Assembly (NCBI GenBank): GCA_013696555.1
Contig: JACCYJ010000015.1
Span: 1 to 34,583 of the forward strand
Direction: 5' to 3'
Length of the DNA: 34,583 bases
DNA from: Nocardioidaceae bacterium
Lineage (GTDB): Bacteria > Actinomycetota > Actinomycetes > Propionibacteriales > Nocardioidaceae
The position numbers and the translations under genes are program-made. This document shows positions 31,632-34,583 of the stretch, one piece after another. Numbering within the stretch: the stretch's first letter is position 1; each line of letters begins with the position of its first letter. The notes under the pieces are model-generated. The model saw only the letters and a list, made by a program, of their open reading frames with translations, ran no database searches and was not told the DNA's origin.

Positions 31632-32939
31632 TCAGGGATTCTGCGGCGGAAGCGGGCCAGGCCCCGGAGGCGGAGACATCGGCGTGTTCGGTGGCAGAGT
31701 CGCCGGTGGCGGTGGAGGGCCCCATGCCGGTGCCGGTCGCCAGCCGGGACCTGGTCCCACGACTCGGGGTAGTGCAAGAAGCGAGCGCAACGGTGGTGGT
31801 AGCAGAATGAACGGCCGCACCCGCGCCATGGCGGCGAGCTGCCACTGGACCCTGGCCTCCCCTTGCGGACCGGCTCGGCCGAGCAGTACCCGGTCGTGGC
31901 TGAACGCCATCGCTGTTGCCAGCGACTGATATCGCTTGAGTGCCTTGGCCGTGGGTTTGCCGACGACCCGGCGCGCGTGGCGCAGCGCAGCCCGCCGAAG
32001 GCCGAAGCGAGACAGCCACGGGATCTCGTCGCGATGCAGCCAACCGCGTTGGGCGGCATCATCGAGGGCACGTACGAGAACCTGGCCCTCGTGCTGTCGC
32101 GCCCACGATCCGAACCCGACGAAACCCAAGAAGATCGGGACGAACAGCAGCGCGTACACGAGGAGGAAGTTCTTCGGCCCGCCGAAGACGACCGAGCCGT
32201 TCCAGAGTGCATGAAGGCCTATTGCTACGGCCAGGCCGGTCACCGGCGCCACCACTCTCAGCCAGCGGCGGTGGGTGACCAACGCCACGCCCATACCAAG
32301 CCCGAACGCGCACGCGAACAACGAATGCGAGAAGGGGCTGAACAGGCCTCGCACGATAAACAGCCCGGTCGCCGCGCCGGGTCCAGATACCTCGTCGCTC
32401 AGCGTGCCAGCGTAGATGTTCGCGTAGTAACCGACGTTCTCGGTGAAGGCGAACCCGATGCCGACCAGGCCGGCGTACACAAGACCGTCGGTCACACCGG
32501 TGAGCTCACGTCGTCGGCGCAACACGATGGCAAGCAGGAAAAGGCCTTTGGCGGTCTCCTCGGTGAGCGGGGCGACGATCGCTGCCATGGTCGAATCACT
32601 GGCGTCGGTGCGGGACGCGATCAGCAACTGCACGGGCAGCACCATGGCGACCGCGATGACCCCGCCCCACGCCACGGCGGCGACGAGATAGCGCAACGGC
32701 TCCGGCTCGTAGCGGTCGAGCCACAAGAAGCAGCCGATGACGATGGGGACCGGGATGGTCGCGAAGAGCAGCGCGAGCGCGGCGCCCCGGGTGTCACCGG
32801 TCTGCCCGGCGAGGATCACGACCCCGACGGCGCCGGCCAGGCAGACGAGGGAGACCACGACTAACAAGACGATGCGACCGAGTCGGCGTTGCTCCGCAGG
32901 GTACGAGGCATGGAGCAGCCCCGGCTGGTACGTGGTCAC
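31632..32939 (-). CDS. PrsW-family intramembrane metalloprotease with proline-rich tail
   Basis: A 435-residue polytopic membrane protein. PrsW/CPBP-type motifs are EETAKG (E127, E128), FAFTENVGYY (E167), SHSLF (H205) and HALWNGS (H243). After the last helix comes a cytoplasmic domain and a 45-residue tail rich in proline and glycine. Some PrsW proteins cleave anti-sigma factors; no partner gene is adjacent. GTG at 32939 is preceded at six bases by TAGGCT on the minus strand (32946-32951), which suggests leaderless transcription. The proline tail is not part of the protease fold and may mediate binding. Confidence 0.87.
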   Translation of the reverse strand: MTTYQPGLLHASYPAEQRRLGRIVLLVVVSLVCLAGAVGVVILAGQTGDTRGAALALLFATIPVPIVIGCFLWLDRYEPEPLRYLVAAVAWGGVIAVAMVLPVQLLIASRTDASDSTMAAIVAPLTEETAKGLFLLAIVLRRRRELTGVTDGLVYAGLVGIGFAFTENVGYYANIYAGTLSDEVSGPGAATGLFIVRGLFSPFSHSLFACAFGLGMGVALVTHRRWLRVVAPVTGLAVAIGLHALWNGSVVFGGPKNFLLVYALLFVPIFLGFVGFGSWARQHEGQVLVRALDDAAQRGWLHRDEIPWLSRFGLRRAALRHARRVVGKPTAKALKRYQSLATAMAFSHDRVLLGRAGPQGEARVQWQLAAMARVRPFILLPPPLRSLLALPRVVGPGPGWRPAPAWGPPPPPATLPPNTPMSPPPGPGPLPPQNP

Positions 32940-32945
32940 GGTCGG

Positions 32946-32951
32946 AGCCTA
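32946..32951 (-). promoter_or_regulatory. -10 box for leaderless prsW-like transcript
   Basis: TAGGCT on the minus strand, six bases before the GTG at 32939. Confidence 0.45.
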
Positions 32952-32999
32952 ATCGCGCCGGGCTCGTCGGTCCGGCGATCGTTACCCTGTCTGTGGATG

Positions 33000-33073
33000 G
33001 CGCTCGTAGCTCAGCTGGACAGAGCGGCGGACTTCTAATCCGCGGGTCGCAGGTTCGAATCCTGCCGGGCGCA
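33000..33073 (+). tRNA. tRNA-Arg (anticodon TCT)
   Basis: A 74-base cloverleaf. The acceptor gcgctcg pairs with cgggcgc with one G-T pair. The D arm is gctc...gagc. The anticodon stem gcgga/tccgc closes the loop cttctaa, anticodon TCT. The T arm is gcagg-ttcgaat-cctgc, and the discriminator is A33073. The terminal CCA is not encoded. It reads rare AGA arginine codons. Confidence 0.96.
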
Positions 33074-33081
33074 CCGGTGTT

Positions 33082-33110
33082 TCCGCAGTTCAGGCCCAAG
33101 GTACTGCGGA
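33082..33110 (+). terminator. stem-loop after the tRNA gene
   Basis: tccgcagt and actgcgga form a perfect eight-base stem around a 13-base loop, starting nine bases after the tRNA. There is no U-tract, which is common for terminators in high-G+C actinomycetes. Confidence 0.45.
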
Positions 33111-33613
33111 GACAACGCGTGCATGTGCGATTCGGGGGCACATGGGGGGCACAGGCGCGGCGCCGAACTACATCGCTGAAGCACTGCCCCGTCCGCCCGG
33201 CCTCATCCGAGGGCGATTCCACGGGACGGACTTCGATTTGCCCGTCGGCGTTCCGCGCAGCGCGGAGACGGCAGTGGGTTCGAAGGTCGCGGAGTGCTGA
33301 CTGCGGATGTCAATTGCGTCGATAGCGGCGATAAGACGCATCTTTAGCCAGTGTGTATGGCGAGCTGGGTTGCCGCGTGGTGACCCGCCCCGCACCCCTA
33401 GTGCGTTGCGCACCTCGCCCTAGCGTTGGCCGCCTCTTGAGGCCTTCAAACGGGTCCCCTGGCGGCAGAAGGACGTTGGGTCGAGCGTGCAACTAGCGAT
33501 GTGAGCGTTGTGCGGACCTAGGGTCGCTGCCGATTCCACAGGTCGGCGTCGGTCAGCTCGGTGAGCACCCGCCGTTCCCAAGCACGCCCCTGTTCAGCGG
33601 TGTCAGCGGGCCA
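33111..33613. other. gene-poor stretch after tRNA-Arg
   Basis: I see no convincing gene. Features are a G-rich block with repeated GGGGCACA-like words at 33136-33154, a six-base inverted repeat tgcgtc/gacgca at 33315-33340 followed by TCTTT (possible weak terminator), and scattered short frames without family resemblance. The position next to a tRNA and the G-rich block recall scars of integrated elements, but no integrase or second tRNA 3' end was found. Confidence 0.5.
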
Positions 33614-34402
33614 GTGCGCGTGGCTACCTTCAACGTGCTGCACGGCTTGTCCCTGGCCGATGGGCGGGTCGACGTGTCGCGCCTGGCTGCGGCTGTGCGG
33701 GTCCTTGACGTCGACGTCTTCGCCATCCAGGAGGTCGACCGGAACCAGCCACGCTCACTCGGCTTCGACCTGACGGCGGTGGCCGCCGAGGCGATGGGTG
33801 CGCCGGCGTACCGCGTCGTGCCCGCACTTATTGGTACGCCGGGGGCTACATGGCAGGCCGCAACAGACAACGACTCAGCAAGCTCGCCCAGTTACGGCAT
33901 CGCTCTGCTGTCGCGATATAGCGTCAGCGACTGGCGGATCATTCGCCTGCCCGGTTCACCGCTGCCAGCACCGATCCCGAGTGCCGGGCGGATACCGGTT
34001 CGGCTGGTCCGGGACGAGCCGCGGGTGGCCGTCGGGGCCAGCGTGCACACTCCCGATGGTCCGGTTCAGGTGGTGACTACACACCTCACGTATCTGCCTG
34101 CCTGGAACGTCTACCAGCTGCGCCGGCTACGGCAGACCCTGGCTGCGGGCAATGACCCGCTGCTGCTTCTCGGCGACCTGAACATGGGTCCGACCGTCGC
34201 GGTTGCAGCCACCGGCCTGCGCTCCCTGGCCACCCAGCCGACGTTTCCTTCGTACGCTCCCCGCCGGCAGCTCGACCACATCCTCGCCCGTGGCCTCGGG
34301 GCGCACGCGCCCGCCGAAGCCATACCGCTGCCGCTGTCGGATCACCAAGCGCTCACCGTCGAGGTGTGCCTCAGCCGCAACAGCGGCCGTCACCGGACGT
34401 GA
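33614..34402 (+). CDS. endonuclease/exonuclease/phosphatase (EEP) family protein
   Basis: A 262-residue metal-dependent hydrolase of the EEP (DNase I-like) superfamily. The ordered motifs are FNVLHG (metal-binding asparagine), QEVDR (catalytic glutamate), YGIALLSR, TTHLTY, LLGDLNMGP (D and N), LDHILA and the terminal LSDHQALTVEV with the catalytic Asp-His. Substrates in the family range from DNA and phosphoinositides to sphingomyelin. There is no signal peptide, so it acts inside the cell. GTG at 33614 begins directly with the first strand; no clear ribosome site precedes it. Confidence 0.9.
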   Translation: MRVATFNVLHGLSLADGRVDVSRLAAAVRVLDVDVFAIQEVDRNQPRSLGFDLTAVAAEAMGAPAYRVVPALIGTPGATWQAATDNDSASSPSYGIALLSRYSVSDWRIIRLPGSPLPAPIPSAGRIPVRLVRDEPRVAVGASVHTPDGPVQVVTTHLTYLPAWNVYQLRRLRQTLAAGNDPLLLLGDLNMGPTVAVAATGLRSLATQPTFPSYAPRRQLDHILARGLGAHAPAEAIPLPLSDHQALTVEVCLSRNSGRHRT

Positions 34403-34444
34403 ACCATATTGCCGGTGTCGGTCATGGAAGAGGACCATGCGCAG

Positions 34445-34583
34445 ATGACGGGATTTCCATCCGGAACGGTCACGATGCTGTTCTCCGACATCGAGGGCTC
34501 GACCGTCCTGCTTTCGCGGTTAGGGGATCGGTACGCCGAAGCGCTTGACGACCAGCGATCCCTTCTGCGTGAAGCCTGGCGCC
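34445..34583 (+). CDS. class III adenylate/guanylate cyclase domain protein, N-terminal part
   Basis: The first 46 codons of a gene cut by the window edge. It reads MTGFPSGTVTMLFSDIEGST, the typical start of actinobacterial class III cyclase proteins, with the first metal-binding aspartate in SDIEGS. Relatives often carry ATPase and LuxR-type domains downstream, which cannot be seen here. GGAAGAGGA lies about ten bases before this ATG; an in-frame ATG at 34424 is the alternative. Confidence 0.8.
   Translation, partial: MTGFPSGTVTMLFSDIEGSTVLLSRLGDRYAEALDDQRSLLREAWR

Noticed and set aside
32794-33222. Minus-strand frame containing GRIRTCDPRIRSPPLCPAEL
   Set aside because: This peptide is the well-known false translation of the reverse strand of a tRNA gene; the tRNA-Arg explains it.
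33168-33413. 81-codon minus-strand frame in the gap after the tRNA
   Set aside because: No family resemblance, no ribosome site and low-complexity ends; it could not be tied to an integrase remnant.

Overview
The window is high-G+C, densely packed bacterial DNA from an actinomycete (Actinomycetota). The evidence is a Rv2466c-type mycothiol-linked oxidoreductase, a putative aa3 oxidase subunit of the CtaJ type, group II truncated haemoglobin, an SsbB-type single-strand binding protein and frequent start codons lying 6-7 bases downstream of a TANNNT box (leaderless transcription). A Nocardioides-like member of the Propionibacteriales is plausible, but the rank is an inference. There are 32 protein genes (one cut by the right edge), one decayed gene fragment and one tRNA.

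Layout. 17-2068 (minus): DinB-like protein, an ECF sigma factor with a C-terminal SnoaL-like domain, and a VOC protein. 2144-2204: two strong inverted repeats. 2234-5354 (minus): membrane SpoIIE-type phosphatase, Nei DNA glycosylase, RpiB and the Rv2466c-like protein. 5460-15099: a self-contained sugar-catabolic island. A GntR/FCD regulator, an SDR dehydrogenase and an ASRT-family protein run leftward. Diverging from them, and separated by a perfect 24-bp palindrome, are aglE-aglF-aglG-aglA (alpha-glucoside ABC uptake without its ATPase, and a GH13 glucosidase), a mandelate-racemase-type sugar-acid dehydratase, a PfkB (KDG) kinase and a KDPG aldolase, mostly with overlapping stop and start codons. 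15166-22279: pepN, DUF5130 and CtaJ-like genes, prolyl oligopeptidase, MscS channel and glbO. 22281-25604: two tandem thioesterases, Nudix, an NTF2/SnoaL remnant, thiolase and MarR. 25627-32939 (minus): EttA-type ABC-F, SsbB, two dynamin-like GTPases and a PrsW protease. 33000-33073: tRNA-Arg(TCT), followed by a 540-base gene-poor stretch, an EEP-family hydrolase and the start of a class III adenylate cyclase.

Synteny. From memory of the Mycobacterium tuberculosis map, nei1-rpiB-Rv2466c-pepN-(Rv2468 region)-glbO-...-Rv2475c-...-Rv2477c (EttA)-Rv2478c (SsbB) is the same backbone order. The sugar island sits exactly between the Rv2466c and pepN equivalents, which are neighbours in M. tuberculosis, so it looks like an insertion into a conserved block.

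How the island may work. An alpha-glucoside is imported by AglEFG and split by AglA. The product, or a sugar acid released from it, is oxidised by the SDR and dehydrated by the enolase-superfamily enzyme. The kinase and aldolase then take the 2-keto-3-deoxy acid to pyruvate plus glyceraldehyde 3-phosphate, a semi-phosphorylative Entner-Doudoroff branch. No lactonase is visible. The ASRT-family protein, whose role outside cyanobacterial rhodopsin signalling is largely unknown, is the unexplained component and the most interesting lead here.
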